From the NCBI GenBank assembly GCA_032358165.1, contig JAALGY010000022.1, forward strand, positions 229,147-293,146: 64,000 nucleotides of DNA, written 5' to 3'. Made by a program: the position numbers and the translations under genes. The stretch comes from Diplosphaera chodatii (lineage: Eukaryota; Chlorophyta; Trebouxiophyceae; Prasiolales; Stichococcaceae). The notes beneath the pieces were generated by a model. That model saw only the letters and a list, made by a program, of their open reading frames with translations. It was not told where the DNA came from and searched no databases. Positions 1-13,500 of this stretch are shown here, piece after piece. The first letter of the stretch is position 1. The number at the start of each line of letters is the position of its first letter.

Positions 1-1401
1 TGCCCACCAGACCCGCTGGCGACCCCTCGGCAAATTCTGCGCTCACTGATGCCTTTTCAATATCAGCTGCACACCTCTTGGCGCCTCACAAACGATCGCG
101 GCAACACCCACCCGGCCCAGTTTTGTTATGCACCCCCGCATTTAAATCTGACAATCGCCTGGGGGCCCAACTACCTGCGCACTACCCCAGTTAAAACCCT
201 ACTGTCAGCTTAGTTCGTAGAGGCCATGGATCTGTCTGACAATCATGAAAGATGACGTGGCGGCATCATGTTGCCACCAAGACCCATCAGCAACGGCCAC
301 ACGCCGAACGGACGCGCTCGCCTTGCGCAGCACATAAGTTTCGTTTGAGCTGAGCATCACGGAGCGTGCACACGACCGGCAGCGTACCGCGCATCTCCTG
401 CTGCGCGCAGCAGGCCTGCATCACTTGGTGGCGGCCTTGCAGTCCGGCCGCAGCGCAAGCCGCCAACCTGGGAGTAGCGTGAGCTACACACGCTTACAGG
501 TACACACTTCAATACCCAAAGCCATCATCTTTGTTATTCGCAGCCACCAACAAGATTCTACCATTCACCGGTCGGTGCTTGACCTGTAACGCTGGGACTG
601 GCCGTACCCTGGCTCGGGTCATCATACGAGGCATCAAGCTGTGTCGCCAAACTCTCTTGTGTACGGTGGCAGCCAGTGCCGCCCATCCCCGGCACTGTTC
701 GTCGGCGTGCAGCCCGTTGGCGGTTTCGGCAGTCGCCTTTCACCAGGTCTCCGAGACGCTTTTTTGGTCGGTCCCCATCTTTGTACACGGGTAGAGGCAG
801 TCCTGCGTCCGGTCCAGGTGGGTGTGGAGCAGTGCGGAGCGTCCGTGAAGCGTCAGCTTGCTGTGGATCCGGTCTCGCTGCGCAGTTGAGCGCCGTCCAC
901 TTCTCATGACACATGTGGCTCCTCGTCATCCGCAGCGGGCATCTGGGCGAGCTCGCAAGCCAGGATTCGTGGGCAAACCACTCCGCTGAGCAACACCATC
1001 CGTTATGCTGATGCCCCGCGGCTGGCCGAGATTGCTGACCTCTCCGTAAGCAGGTCACCCGACCTGGCGGTCAGCACACCGGGTGCAGGTGCAGCTGTGC
1101 AAGCCCGACGCTGCGAACCGACATTTCAGCATCATATACGCTTACAGCGGCTGCTGAAAGGCCTCCCCGGTGTCCTCCGTAGACGGGACAAAATAGTCGT
1201 CGGGACGCCTTCCGGCGTGGCCCTGCGCCGCAAACCTCACGGCGCGTGGCGGGTCTGCATGCATGCACCTTGGATGATCAAGAATAAAACAATCACCTCG
1301 TTCGTATCTCCATGCAGGCGGCGGGCAGCAGCGCCGGCATGCTGTCTGTGCCACACACAGCAGCACGGCTGTGGCGGCTTGCGGGCTGAAGCAGCAGCAG
1401 C
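1..1401. other. Upstream region with no supportable gene
   Basis: I see no recognisable protein family, tRNA or rRNA here on either strand. Open frames exist on both strands (for example 558-1058 on the minus strand), but they are arginine- and proline-rich shadows of GC-rich sequence with no motif I know. The part just before 1402 presumably holds the promoter and 5' leader of the synthetase. An A/T-rich AATAAAA stretch near 1283-1289 is the only TATA-like element, about 115 bp before the ATG, and it is weak evidence. A short CAG/GCA run lies at 1391-1401. An in-frame TGA at 1387-1389 closes the reading frame just upstream of the chosen start. A 5' untranslated exon or the end of a neighbouring gene could lie here, but nothing in the sequence demonstrates it. 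Confidence 0.5.
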
Positions 1402-4400
1402 ATGACAGCCGGCTCAGATCGGCGTCGGAATCAGCAGCTGACTGGTCCAACGGCGAACGGTCACGCTGACATCCGTCGCCGACACGACATTGGATCGGCT
1501 ACGCACAGCAGCGTCAATGGCGCCGCAGACGGTGCCAACGGCAGAGGTGGCTCCTCTGTCAACGGCAGCGGCAGCAGCGGCAGCGACAGCATTCCTCATG
1601 ACATTGGCTGCGTGCACCAGCTCTTCGAGCAGCAAGCGGCGGCGCGACCCGAGGCAGTGTGCCTCATCGCCGGCGACCAGCGGCTCAGCTACGGCGCGGT
1701 CAATGCCGCTGCCAACCAGCTCGCGCGCCGCCTGGCAGATGCTGGCGTGGCAGCCGACGTGGCCGTCGGCGTGTCGCTGCCCAAGTCGCCGCGGCTCTAC
1801 ATCTCGCTGCTGGCGGTGCTCAAGGCGGGCGGATGCTATGTGCCGCTGGACCCTGGGCTACCACAGGAACGCGTGGCCTTCATGCTGAGGCAGGCCGGCG
1901 CGCGCATGCTGCTCGCAGACCCAGACAGCAGCTTCAGCGACATGCCCAGCGTGCAGACGGTGCACGTCGGCGACCCGATGGCGGCTGACTGGCAGTGTGG
2001 CTCACTGCCAGCCAGCAACCTGCCATCACGGTGCATGCCGGCAGACCTGTACAGCATCACCTACACCAGGCAAGCGTTCAGAAAGGACACACGCATGCAT
2101 GCGCACACTTGTTGCAGGACTATAGATCAGCACCTTGTGAGGCATCGGCCTCTGCAACCATTCATGCCGAGCACGAGGCTGTGGGTAGGTCCTGGCGCAT
2201 CTGTTACGTTCAGTCAAACCCCAAGCAGCTGATCGAACATACTTTCCTGTCGCTGCAGCGGGTCCACTGGGCTGCCCAAGGGTGTGCAGTCGCTGCATAT
2301 GGGACTGGTGCACCTGCTGCGGGAGTTCACGGCGCTTTGTCCTGCATTCCGCACGGGCAACGCCACCTTCCTGCAGTCGATGGCCAGCTTCTTTGATGGC
2401 AGGTGAGGCTGCTGTCCAGGCAGATCCTTCTTCAAGCACCGGCCGTCAGACACAGCATGCATGCTTATCTGAGCTATCGAGCTGACTCTGCTGATTTGCT
2501 GTACACAGTGCAATGGACATCTGGTGGCCGCTCAGCATGGGCTGCAGCATCGTGGTCCCAGCGGAAGGCCAGCTGCAGGATGCAGACGTGATGCGCGCGC
2601 TCATCCACAAGCACAGCATTGGGTTCCTCATGATCATGCCAAACCACCTGCAGGCAAGTGTCAGCCAAGCCGGCCACATCAGCTGTCAGAGTCAGCCACA
2701 TAAAGCACATGCAGGCTGTACCCACCAGGACAGTCCCGCAGTAGCCAGCAGCACTACTAACTCATGCTCGAGCTCATACCCATGGCTCCTGCTCGGGCTG
2801 CAGTACCATAAACGCATGACGTGCTGCACATGCAGGTGCTGCTGGCCACATGCAAGAACCCGGTGCAGCTGTCCAGCCTGCGCTGCCTGGCACTCGGCGG
2901 CGAGGTGCTGAACCCGGAGACGCTGGCGCTGGCGCAGCGCATGCTCCCGCACGCCACCATCTACAACTGCTACGGCCCCACGGAGGCCAGCGTGATGGTC
3001 ACAGCCTACGACTGCACCAGCGCGCCGGCAGCCCAGATGCTGTCGGTGCCCATCGGCAAGGCCATCCCGGGGACAGCGCTGTACATCCTGGACCCGAGCA
3101 GCCTGGAGCTGGTGGCGGACGGCCAGCCTGGCGAGCTCTGCGTGTCAGGCATCTGCTTGGCGCGCGGCTACGCAGGGCGGCCTGACCTCACGCAAGAGCG
3201 CTTCCTGCCCAACCCCCACTGTCAGCCTGGCGACTCATCAGTCGGGCGGTTCTACCGGACAGGAGACCTGGTCTCACGGCTGCCGGACGGAAACATCAAG
3301 TAGGAGGAGCTTGCAGTGCTGCTCCCTTGTGCACGATGTGACGCGCTGCACAAAGCAGCATGCATGCAGAACGTCAGGAAGTCTGATCTAAAACCTGGTG
3401 AAGTCAAGGCACATCAGTGTCACACAGCTGACATCGATTTGGGATGCTGCCCTGCAGGTATTTGGGCAGGGTTGATGGTCAGCTCAAGCTGCGTGGTTTT
3501 AGGATAGAGCTCACAGAAATTGAGGCTGTGCTGGCGAGTGTGCCAGGGGTGGAGGAGGTTGCTGTCTCTCTCCAGGTAGGTGGCAGCGCTTGGGATCTCT
3601 GTTGATGACGTGAGGTACTTGGCAAGCAGCCAGATCTGCATGTTTGATGCCAGATCCAACACGAGGCTCTGCCACACTTGCAGGACTCACCTGGTAGCTT
3701 GCGCTCGCTGCTGGTGGCATACTGCTCACCAGCTGCATCAGACCAGGACGCGATGGCCGCTGCAGCACGCAAGCGGCTGCCGCATTACATGGTGCCAGTG
3801 GCCTTTGTGCCTCTGGATTCTTTGCCTCGGCTGCCTAATGGCAAGGTGCGCTGCTCACCACACCAAGGAGGCACACATTCACCCACTTGTTGCTGCAACT
3901 TCAGTGTCAGTGGATGTGCAGCTGCAGACGTCGGGGGTGGACTGCATGCAGGTGGACCGTGAAGCACTGCCTGCCATGGAGGGCGCCAGGAGCGGCAGTG
4001 CCGGAGACTATGTTGCTCCTGCCAACCCCACAGAGGAGGCTGTCCAGGCTGCATGGGAGAACGTGCTGCAGACGTCTCCGATCAGTGTGACAGCCAATTA
4101 TTTCCAGGTGCAGGCAGTTGGTGTAAGACATGCGCCGCTTCATGCTCCTGGTCATCATGAAGCTGCGATTGTGCACATTCACAGGAAGCTGATGGAGTAC
4201 CATGTGCTTGCGCAGCTTGGTGGCAACTCATTAGGAGCTGCCGCAATTGTTTCATCTGTTCGTTCGGCTCTCGGCCAAAGGGTGGAAGTCGGCTGGCTCT
4301 ATGAGAGCGAGACAATCAGGGGTGCGCACACCTTGGACGTTGCCCACTCAGTCTTGGGATGGCATGCGATGTTCGTAGGCAGTCTGTCAGCGTCTAGATC

Positions 4401-4562
4401 TGGACCTAACCACAGCAAATGGTGTGCACAGGTTTTGCTGCCCGTTTGTTTGGGGAGGCAGCTGAGGACGATGGTCCAGACCATGCGTCCGAGCAGTTGC
4501 TGGCTGTGGCGGCCAGCATCACCAAGGCAGGGGACAAGCTCCAACCCTTGTCATTCCAGCAG
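1402..4562 (+). other. Module 1: loading module A1-T1
   Basis: This initiation module has no C domain and should activate the first amino acid. Exons: 1402-2069, 2259-2402, 2509-2653, 2836-3299, 3458-3575, 3684-3845, 3952-4107, 4216-4321, 4432-4562 (698 codons). A1 starts near 1594 ([13 protein letters not shown]). It shows [10 protein letters not shown] across the 2069/2259 junction, [45 protein letters not shown] and LPNGK, ending at 3845. The hand-aligned nine-residue code is DGMIAGCVM, with the Asp that normally binds the alpha-amino group. T1 has LGGNSL, with its Ser codon at 4228-4230. The introns 2070-2258 and 2654-2835 start GC rather than GT, and GT alternatives break the motifs. A1 belongs to family 1 but has its own intron layout, so it has been separate from the other modules for longer. 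The substrate is unknown. Confidence 0.88.
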
Positions 4563-7500
4563 GTGAGCAGACTCCACTGCAGCACATTTTGTTGACCAGT
4601 GAATGCATGCAGCAGGGACAGCAGAAGCAGATGCGTGCGGCTGAACTGCTTTGCATGGGTACAGGAGCAATTCTTTCGACAGTGGCAGAGCGACCCGCAG
4701 TCGTCCGCCAACCATGTGGGCTTCAATGCTGTCATCACTGGCAGCCTGGACCTTGCTGCACTCGAGAAGGCCGCCGTCATGGTCTTCCAGAGGCAGCAGG
4801 TGCGTCATGCAGACCTACAGCTCCATTGCGCTGCAGCAGTTCAGTGCACACCACATAAGGGCATCGTGGTCGATCCTGCTTGCAGGTTCTGCGGAGTCGA
4901 GTGGTCGTCTCAGAGGGTAGTGGCAAGGCAGCGACGGCACAGAGCATTATGCCGATGCAGCAGGCGGTACTACCGTTTGATCGCACCACGGTGGCAGCAG
5001 CCTACGAGACCTGCATTGATGTCCAAGAGGACATCTGCAGCGTCAGAGTAGGTGAGGAAGAAGCCGCATCATATGCCATCTGTGAGCCCATCACGATGGC
5101 TGCTAGGGCTGGCTGGTCGCCCCTTCTCACCTGCATGCACCCTCATGCAGGGTCTGCACTGGAGGCCGAGTTGCTGGAAGCAGCAGCACCTGCCTTCGAC
5201 TTAATCAGCGGCCCGCTGCTCCGTTTCAAGGCACGCCTTGCTGGAGTTCCAAGTGCATTGTCTGCCGCTTGGATCATCCAGCCACCGGCACAGACATGCA
5301 TTGATAGCAGGTCTTGTACTACTATTAAGTCTAGATCGTGCTGTTGCAGATCTGGAGCTGGGTTGATGAGCAGAAACATGTGCTCATGATGTGCTGCCAT
5401 CACAGCATAACTGATGGCATGAGCATCGAGATCATGCAATGGGAGCTCGCGTCAGCTTATGACGCAATCGTGAAGGGCGGACAGCCGGCATGGCTGCCAC
5501 TCCCGGTGCAATACCATTACTACGCAGCATGGCAGCGCATGTGCCTCGCCAACAGCAGCGTGTGGCGGCTTCAGCTGGAGTACTGGCAGCAGGCGCTGGC
5601 GGGTCTGCCGCAGCTGCAGCTGCAAACAGATCGCCCCCGGCCTGCCCAGCCGTCTGGCAGAGCAGCCGCAGCGTCTCTGCGCATCAGTGCTGCAACAGTG
5701 CAGGGCCTCAAAGCCCTGGCAGCTGAGGCGCACACGACGCTCTTCTGTACAGTCCTTGCACTTTTGCAGGTGGGCATTCGCTTGCTGCAGGTCAGTTGGA
5801 GTGCTTGTCACCGTCAGGCAGCCCCGATGCATTGAACAGCTATAGTGACACAGGTGCAAACTGCTTCTTTGCAGGTGCTGCTGGGCAAGCACACCGCTCA
5901 AGACGACATTGCAATTGCCACACCCCACCATAACCGGCAGCATGCTGAGGTGGCCGGCGTGCAAGGCTGCTTCGTGAACACCCTCGCCATCCGCGTCTCA
6001 TCCGCTGAGGACCCGTCATTCCGGGCACTGCTGCGACGCGTCAAAACCGCTGCGAACAGCGCGTTCTGCAATGCGGACGTTCCCTTCCAGGCAGTTGCGG
6101 AGGCACTGGCCGATCGTCAGGACGCAGCAGCAGTCCACCAGGTGCTGCTCAGCGTGTCACTGCAGTTCTGCACGCATCTTCTGACCCATACCCTGTGCTT
6201 CGATGCGCACACAGTCAGCTTGTCTTGGGCTACTCTACAGCCTGTCAGCATACCCCTAGCATAGGCACTCCTATGGTGTGAGGTTTCCTGCTGCAAGCCG
6301 GTCATACTGTCAGCTTGGGATGTGGGATGCCATCTTCCACATATGCCGACACGTTTGAATGCTGTTGACTGCCAGGTGGAGCTGGTGCTGGACGAATATG
6401 GGGCCCAGCAGGGCTTGCAGCTGCCTGGCGCAGCTGTGCAGCCGCTGACCGGTGGCATGCCACAGGCCATGCTGCTGGATCTTACAATCAACCTGCGCCT
6501 GACGAGGTGCTGCAGTCCTACCAGCGCCTGTGTGCACATACTGCCTGGCACTCGCGATCGTTGCTAATGTTCGGTACAGATACATGAGCACTGGCGCAGG
6601 TTTCACGGTCCTCATGCTTTCTCGCAGGTCTGGTTCTCTGCACGGGCATGTGGTTGGCGCTGCTGACCTGTTCGATGCTCCCACGGTCCGCCAGCTGGCA
6701 GAGCACCTGGAAGTCCTGGCAGGCGCCGCCGTCACTCAGCCCGATGTCAGCATCGGCTCGCTGCCCCTCATGAGCGCTGAGGAGCAGCAGCTGGTGCTGC
6801 ACACCTTCAACGACACCGCGGGGCCGCTGCTCACGCTGTGTGTGCACCAGTTCTTTGAGCAGCAGGCGGCCAGGACCCCAGTCGCGAAATGCCTCATGGC
6901 GGGCGCCGGCGGCATCAGCCTGACCTATGCTGAAGTCAACAGCCGGGCGAACCAGCTCGCACATCACCTGATTGTCGCTGGCATTTCTGCCGACACACCG
7001 GTGGCGGTGCTGATGGACAAGTGCTTCGAGGCCTACATCGCCCTCATCGCTATCCTCAAGGCTGGAGGTGGGCCATCGTACTGTAGCAGTTGACCTGCAG
7101 AACAGTTTGCTGCCGCTCGGCCTCAGCATCCAACCAGCAGTGTGCCCTGCCATCCCTGCACATAGTGCAACTTGCATTCTTTCTAATGTAGTTTCTGACT
7201 ATATGCAGGCTGCTATCTGCCCATTGATCATACGGCGCCAGTGGAGCGGGTGCACAGCATACTGCGCCTGTCTGGGTCTCGTCTACTCATCTCACAGCGG
7301 GGCATCGTGCCAGCTGCCGAGCAGCTGCCGGCTGCAGTTGATGTTTTAGTGGCTGACAAGGGCTGGCACCAGTTCAGCGGCGGGCCTGTGACCAACCCAG
7401 AGATGCGCAGCAAGATCCACAGTCTGGTGTACATCAACTTCACGTCTGGCTCCACCGGAGAGCCAAAAGGCATCCCAGTGGAGCATGCAGGTGATATTTT

Positions 7501-10500
7501 GCCTTGTCTTGACAACGATCAGCCGGCCCAGCACATGTCTTATTGTGGTATACACCATTTTGTAAGTTTGTGTCATGCCGACATGACAGGCGCTCTTTAT
7601 TGACCTGCAGGTGTGGCCAATGTTGTCGCCCACATCTCTAGCGTCATGCAGTCAGCAGGAGTGCAGCCAGGGGACCGCGTGCTGCAGTGGATTGCCATGT
7701 ACTTCGACATGACTGTGCTGGACTTCTGGACCCCGCTGGCCCTGGGGTGTGCCATCGTCGTGGCGCCGGCAGAGGAAATGAAGGACGTGGAGCGGGTGGC
7801 CACGCTGGTGCAGCAGCACCAGATCGCATCCATCAGCATGGTGCCATCCATGTGCCAGGTGACTGCTGCTGAGGTCAAACTATGACGGCAATGCAAGGTT
7901 GGCAGTCCTCGTGTGTAGTTTTGAGACGCATCCGGTGCCACTGAATGCTTACAGCTGATGCGTGGCCATATGGTGCAGGTTTTGGCAGACATCTGCCGTG
8001 AGACTGGCACTTTGTCCAGCCTGCGCCATGTGAACTGCGGTGGTGAAGCGGTCACTCCAGCAGCTGTTGCCGCCATGTGTGCGGTCGCACCAAATGCTGA
8101 GATCCATGACACATATGGTGCGCCATGGTTACAAGCACACGCTGGCACTTCCCATCGGGGCCTCACGCACGCACATCAGCAGGCACCACTGCTCAGCATT
8201 GCACATGTTCTTGCCATGCACATATGCTGACGAAAGCTGACCCCTGCACAGGACCCACGGAAGCCAGCTGCATCACGACGTCCTTCCTCTGCAATGAGTA
8301 CAGCGGCGCTGTCTCTGTGCCAATTGGCAGGTGTGATTGCCAGCCCAAATTGTACCAAGGTTGCGCGACCGGCGTGGCAGTCTGCAGGCTATGTTATAGT
8401 TTCATCTGTGCGTATGCAGGCCATTCGTGAATGTGCGCCACTATGTGCTGGACTCCTCCACGCTGGCGCCTGTGCCTATCGGCGTGCCCGGCGAGCTGTT
8501 CATCAGTGGGCCATGCGTAGCACGCGGCTACCTGGGCAGGCCTGATCTGACAGCCGCAGCATTCCTGCAAAACCCCTTCCAGCTGCCGGCCGATGGCGAC
8601 AGCTACTCGCGGATGTACCGCACAGGCGACATCGTCATGTGGCTGCCGAGCGGCATCCAGAGGCAAGTCGTGGCACCGCCTTTGCTGCTGTCTGCTGTTG
8701 CCCATACTACCTCACTGCACAGGTGCGCCAAAGGCGTAACGGCTCCCCCTGCAGCAGTATCCCAGGACGTGCTGGGGTACAGCTGAGGGACATTTTGCTG
8801 TGGCCTCAGGTTCTTTGGCCGCAAGGATGGCCAGGTGCAGCTGCGCGGCCTCCGTGTGGAGCTGGGCGAGATCGAGGGGGTGCTGGGGGCAGCGCCCGGC
8901 GTGCGCAGTGCAGCAATTGTGCTGCAGGACGCTGACACGCCAAACGCTGCGCTTGTGGCTTATGTGGCGCCCGAGGAGGTCGATCAGGAGGCGCTGCTTG
9001 AGGCGTGCGGCGCCAAGCTGCCCAAGTACATGGTGCCGTCGGCTGTGGTGCGGCTGGCCGAGCTGCCGCGGCTGCCCAACGGCAAGGTGTGCTTGTCATG
9101 TCGTACCTAAAGTAAGGCATTGAAACCCAGTGACCACCACACTGTGTCCACGATCCGAGTCTCAGCCTCACCATCGACATCACTCAATCTCAATGCGCAG
9201 GTGGATCGCAGGAGCCTGCCCCGGCACCAGTTCACTTCGGCCGTTGAGTTTGTGGCACCCTCGAACCCGATTGAGGAGGCAGTGGCAGCTGCCTGGCGCC
9301 AGGTCCTGGGATTGCCAGCCGATGAAGCAGTTTCAGTGGAAGCAAACTGGTTCGAGGTGCGTGCCTGCCTTGCATACCTTGCTGGATGCGCCGCTGCTGA
9401 TTGCTGTGAGTTCTTCACAGTGGCAGGCACCCTGATACCCAACGAGATGTTGGGTGCAGGCTGGTGGCACATCGCTGCAAACGGGCGCAGTCTGCTCTCG
9501 CGTGCGAAAGGAGCTGGGGCTGAATGCAAACATCCCAGCTGCATGGCTGTTCACAGGCCAGACTGTGCGGGCTCTGGCCAACAGAATCTCCCGCGAAGTG
9601 CTGGCGCCCGACGCAACTCGCGTTGCTCCCCTGCTCCCTACTGTCAGCAAGGCCCAGGCCGCACTGGCGGACGCCACTGATGCGCCAGTGGTGCTGTCGT
9701 TTCAGCAGGTAAGCGTGCGTTGTATCCATGCAGCTGCTGCAGGACTTGCAGACCTCCTGTTCAATGATCATCTGGTCTCAGACATATTCTGATTGATAGA
9801 TTGTTCGTTTTGCAGGAGCAATACCTGCAGCTGTGGCAGCAGGACCCAGCCAGCGCGGCATACAACACCCCCTGGGGCGTGCGTCTTCAAGGTCGTCTTG
9901 ATGTTGCTGCGCTGCAGCAGGCGGTTGGGCTGGTCGCTGAACGCCATCTGGTGAGCTGCTGTGCATGTGTGCTGCTGCACGTTGCCAGCTCAACTCACAC
10001 CATGACACGCAGCATTGCAAGCCCTGATATACTATGAACATTCTTGCCATCTGATGCGCAGGCGCTGCGTACGCAATTTGTAGCCACTGCTGACGGGCCA
10101 CAGCAAGTCATCCTGCCCGCCTCTGCTGTCCGGATTCAAACAGCTGCAGTGACTAGAAATGGGTCAGAGCTGCTGCACCAGCATGCTGCTGGGGGCATTG
10201 CAGTCAGCGCTGGCTCCAGCTTGGCTGCTGCTTGGCAGGCAGCAGTCGTGCAGCCCTTCGATCTGTACAAGGACACGCTGACACGGATCAAGGTGTGCAT
10301 TGCCAAGCCTACCCTGGTCGACGAGTTGACTTTTGAAATGCTACCCTTCACAGTTGTGCTGGTGTATGCTAATGCTGATGCTTTACCTCTTGCAGGTCTT
10401 GGACCTGACAGCGCAGGAGCACGTGCTTTTGATCGTGCAGCATCATTCTATCACTGATGGTGTGTCACTGGACCTTCTCGCGCGGGACCTCGCATCAGCA

Positions 10501-13500
10501 TACGGTGCAGCTTCGAGCGGACATCAGCCAGAATGGCCACTGCTCAGCGTGCAGTATGTGGACTATGCCGCGTGGCAGCGGCAACAGCTGACAGGGGCGG
10601 TACTGGATGCCGAGCTTGCATGGTGGCGCCAGACCCTGGCAGGTGCCCCGGCTCTGCTCGAGCTGCCAGCAGACCGTCCGCGTCCCAGCGTCATGTCGTT
10701 TGCTGGAGCCGAGGCGTGCTTCCACACGACAGCAGCTGTGCGGCAGGGACTGCGGCACCTCGCAGCGGCGTACAAGACCACCGTCTTCGTTGTGGTGCTT
10801 GCGGCGTTGCAGGTATCATCGGCTGACTTGGGAAGGATCCATCTGACAGCAGGAGCTGCAAGACGTCATGGCTTGCAGACCAGTGATTACTGACGCTGGG
10901 GTTGCCATTGGATGACAACCATATGTGGTGTACTGTTCCTGTAGGTCCTCTTGCACAAGTACGCGCAGCAGGAGGACATCGTGGTGGGCACACCATATGC
11001 AAACCGTGAAGTGTCCGAGGTGCACGACGTGCTGGGCGCCTTCCTGAACACCCTGGCGCTGCGGCTGGACCTGGGAGGCGACCCCAGCTTTGCCAAGCTT
11101 CTGGGCCGCGCCAAGGCAACTGCAGTGCAGGCATTTGCGCATGGCAGCACGCCATTTGCCAAGGTCGTTGATTCCCTGGGCGTATTCCGCAGTGCAGCAT
11201 TCACCCCCATCTACCAGGTGCGCTCACACTTGCTCCATGGGCCGCAGAGTGGACCCGATGCATGTGGTTCGCATATCCTCGATTGTGTGTATCCTTAGGC
11301 AGAGGACAAAGCGTGTCGACCTTCTGCACTTGACTGCAGGTCATGTTGATTGTGGACAACCCAGGCGGCACAGTCACTGGTGGAGAAGCACAGCGTTGGG
11401 GAGCGCTGCAGGCGGATACCATCCACCCAGATTGCAGTGGGCAGGTTTTCACCGACCTGCTGGTGGACATCACCCTCAGGTGCTCTAACATGAAGACGTG
11501 CGAGCATGCTCAAGCATGAGCATGCTCAGTCATCACTGTGTAAGATGGGATTTTCACGTTTCACATGCTAACATCATGCACATCTGCGTGCAGGGATGAC
11601 GGCGTTGTGGGCATTCTGCAGTACTCTACGGATTTGTTTGACACAGAAACAATGGAGCGTATGGCTCAGCACCTCAGCAACCTGCTGTCAGCAGTGACAG
11701 CCCAGCCAGAGGCACCGCTGAGCAGCCTTGGCATCTTGTCTGCTGAGGAGCAGCAGCTGGTGCTGCACACCTTCAACGACACAGCTGGGCTGCCCCCCAC
11801 GGCGTGTGTTCACCAGTACTTCGAGCACCAGGCGGCTGCAATGCCGCAGGTCACCTGCCTCATCGACAGCGCCAGTGGCAGCAGCCTCACGTACAACGAG
11901 GTCAACTGTGCAGCCAACTGCCTCGCGCATCACCTGATTGGTGCCGGAGTTGCTGCGGACGTCCCAGTCGCGGTGCTGATGGACAAGTGCTTTGAGGCTT
12001 ACATCGCACTGATTGCCGTGTTGAAGGCTGGAGGTGAGCAGGCTGCATACTGTACAGCGTGGCAGGTGATGCTGTGGAACTGCAATCATTAACGGGTTGC
12101 GGCTTGCCAAACAGTGGGCTTGGATGCTGCTTCACGGCAGTATGACCATTGACCATATCCTGTCCATGCCCTCTGTGCACAGGCTGCTATCAGCCCATCG
12201 ACCACACACTGCCAGAGGGACGCATTGCTGAGGTGTTGCAGCAGTCTGGGGCCAGGGTGTTGCTTGTCAGCCCTGCCCTGGCGGGCATTCGAGACAGCGT
12301 GCTGGCCTTGACTATGCTTGTGGCAGAGCCAGCCTGGCGTCAGTTTGCTGACCTCAAGCCTAGCAACCCAGCGCCACGCAGCGGCAGTGATAGCGCTGTC
12401 TACCTCATGTTCACATCTGGTGGGTTCAGTATGCACGTCGTAGATAATCATCGTGGGCGATGTGAATTGTTGACCTTCAACCCAGGCTGCACATTTCGGC
12501 TCCCAGTAATAACCCGAAAATGTGTTCCTGCCCTGCTTCAGGCTCCACTGGCAAGCCGAAGGGCATCTGTGTGCAGCACTGCGGCGTGGCCAATGTCATC
12601 GCCCACAAGCTTGCCGAGCTGAAACAAGCGGGCATTGGTGCTGGCGACAGGATGCTGAACTGGATGGCGCTCAACTTTGGTACGCGCAGCTGTGTGCGTA
12701 GTGCATTTGTGCATGCTCATGCAGATCCATTGCAGCAGCCCAGCCACTCGGCTGAGCACAGCGCCACCATTCATTCATTATTGTCTTTCTTCGCAGATGT
12801 GCATGTCCTCGACTTCTGGGTTGGCATCGCCGCCGGCTGCTCCATAGTCATGGCGCCGTCTCAGCAGCTGAAGGACGTGGAGGTCGTGGCTGCGCTCATA
12901 CAGCAGCACAGCATTGTCAGCACCAGCTTTGTGCCGTCCATCTGTCAGCCACTGCTTGAGGCGTGTGGCGGCAAGCCACTGCTGAGCAGCCTGCGCCATG
13001 TGAGCGTGGGCGGCGAGGCAATGCGGCCCGCAGCAGCGGCTGCAATGCTGGCGGCAGCACCAAGTGCCGCTATCTACAACATCTACGGTGCGCATCTGTT
13101 CTGTAGTCTGGCCGCCTGGCTGCCTGGAGTCGCTGGAACACTCATCTGCACCAGCAAAGCCATGCAGCTGTGTGTTGCGTGATGCGTGAATATCATGAGG
13201 TCGTGGGTGTGCGCAGGTCCTACTGAGGCATCCGTGTGCACCACTTCTTTCAAGATCAACGACTTTGCCACGGCTGTTAGTGTTCCCATTGGAGGGTGAG
13301 GCTGCATCAGGAGTGCATGTCAAACATCACTTTATCGTCTGTGCTGCAGGGTCATGCTGGATACAGTTGCGCATGTGCGAGAGAACACTGAACATAGTCT
13401 CTTGTTTCCAGGGCGCTCACCAACATGCGGCACTATGTGTTGGACTCCGCCACGCTGCAGCCATGTCCTCTTGGCGTGCCTGGAGAGCTGTTTGTTAGCG

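Noticed and set aside
558..1058. A 166-codon open frame on the minus strand upstream of the synthetase
   Set aside because: Arg/Pro-rich composition and no recognisable motif; long chance frames are expected in GC-rich sequence, and other frames overlap it.
1097..1405. A + strand frame containing IVVGTP, reminiscent of the C-domain motif VVGTPYANR
   Set aside because: Only six residues match. No HHxxxDG or neighbouring C-domain sequence is present, and the frame ends just after the true start codon. Most likely chance.
6518..7177. Long minus-strand open frames (this one 219 codons; others at 22143-22787, 57224-57937, 59594-60253)
   Set aside because: All lie opposite synthetase exons and reflect the GC-rich coding strand; none shows a protein family signature.
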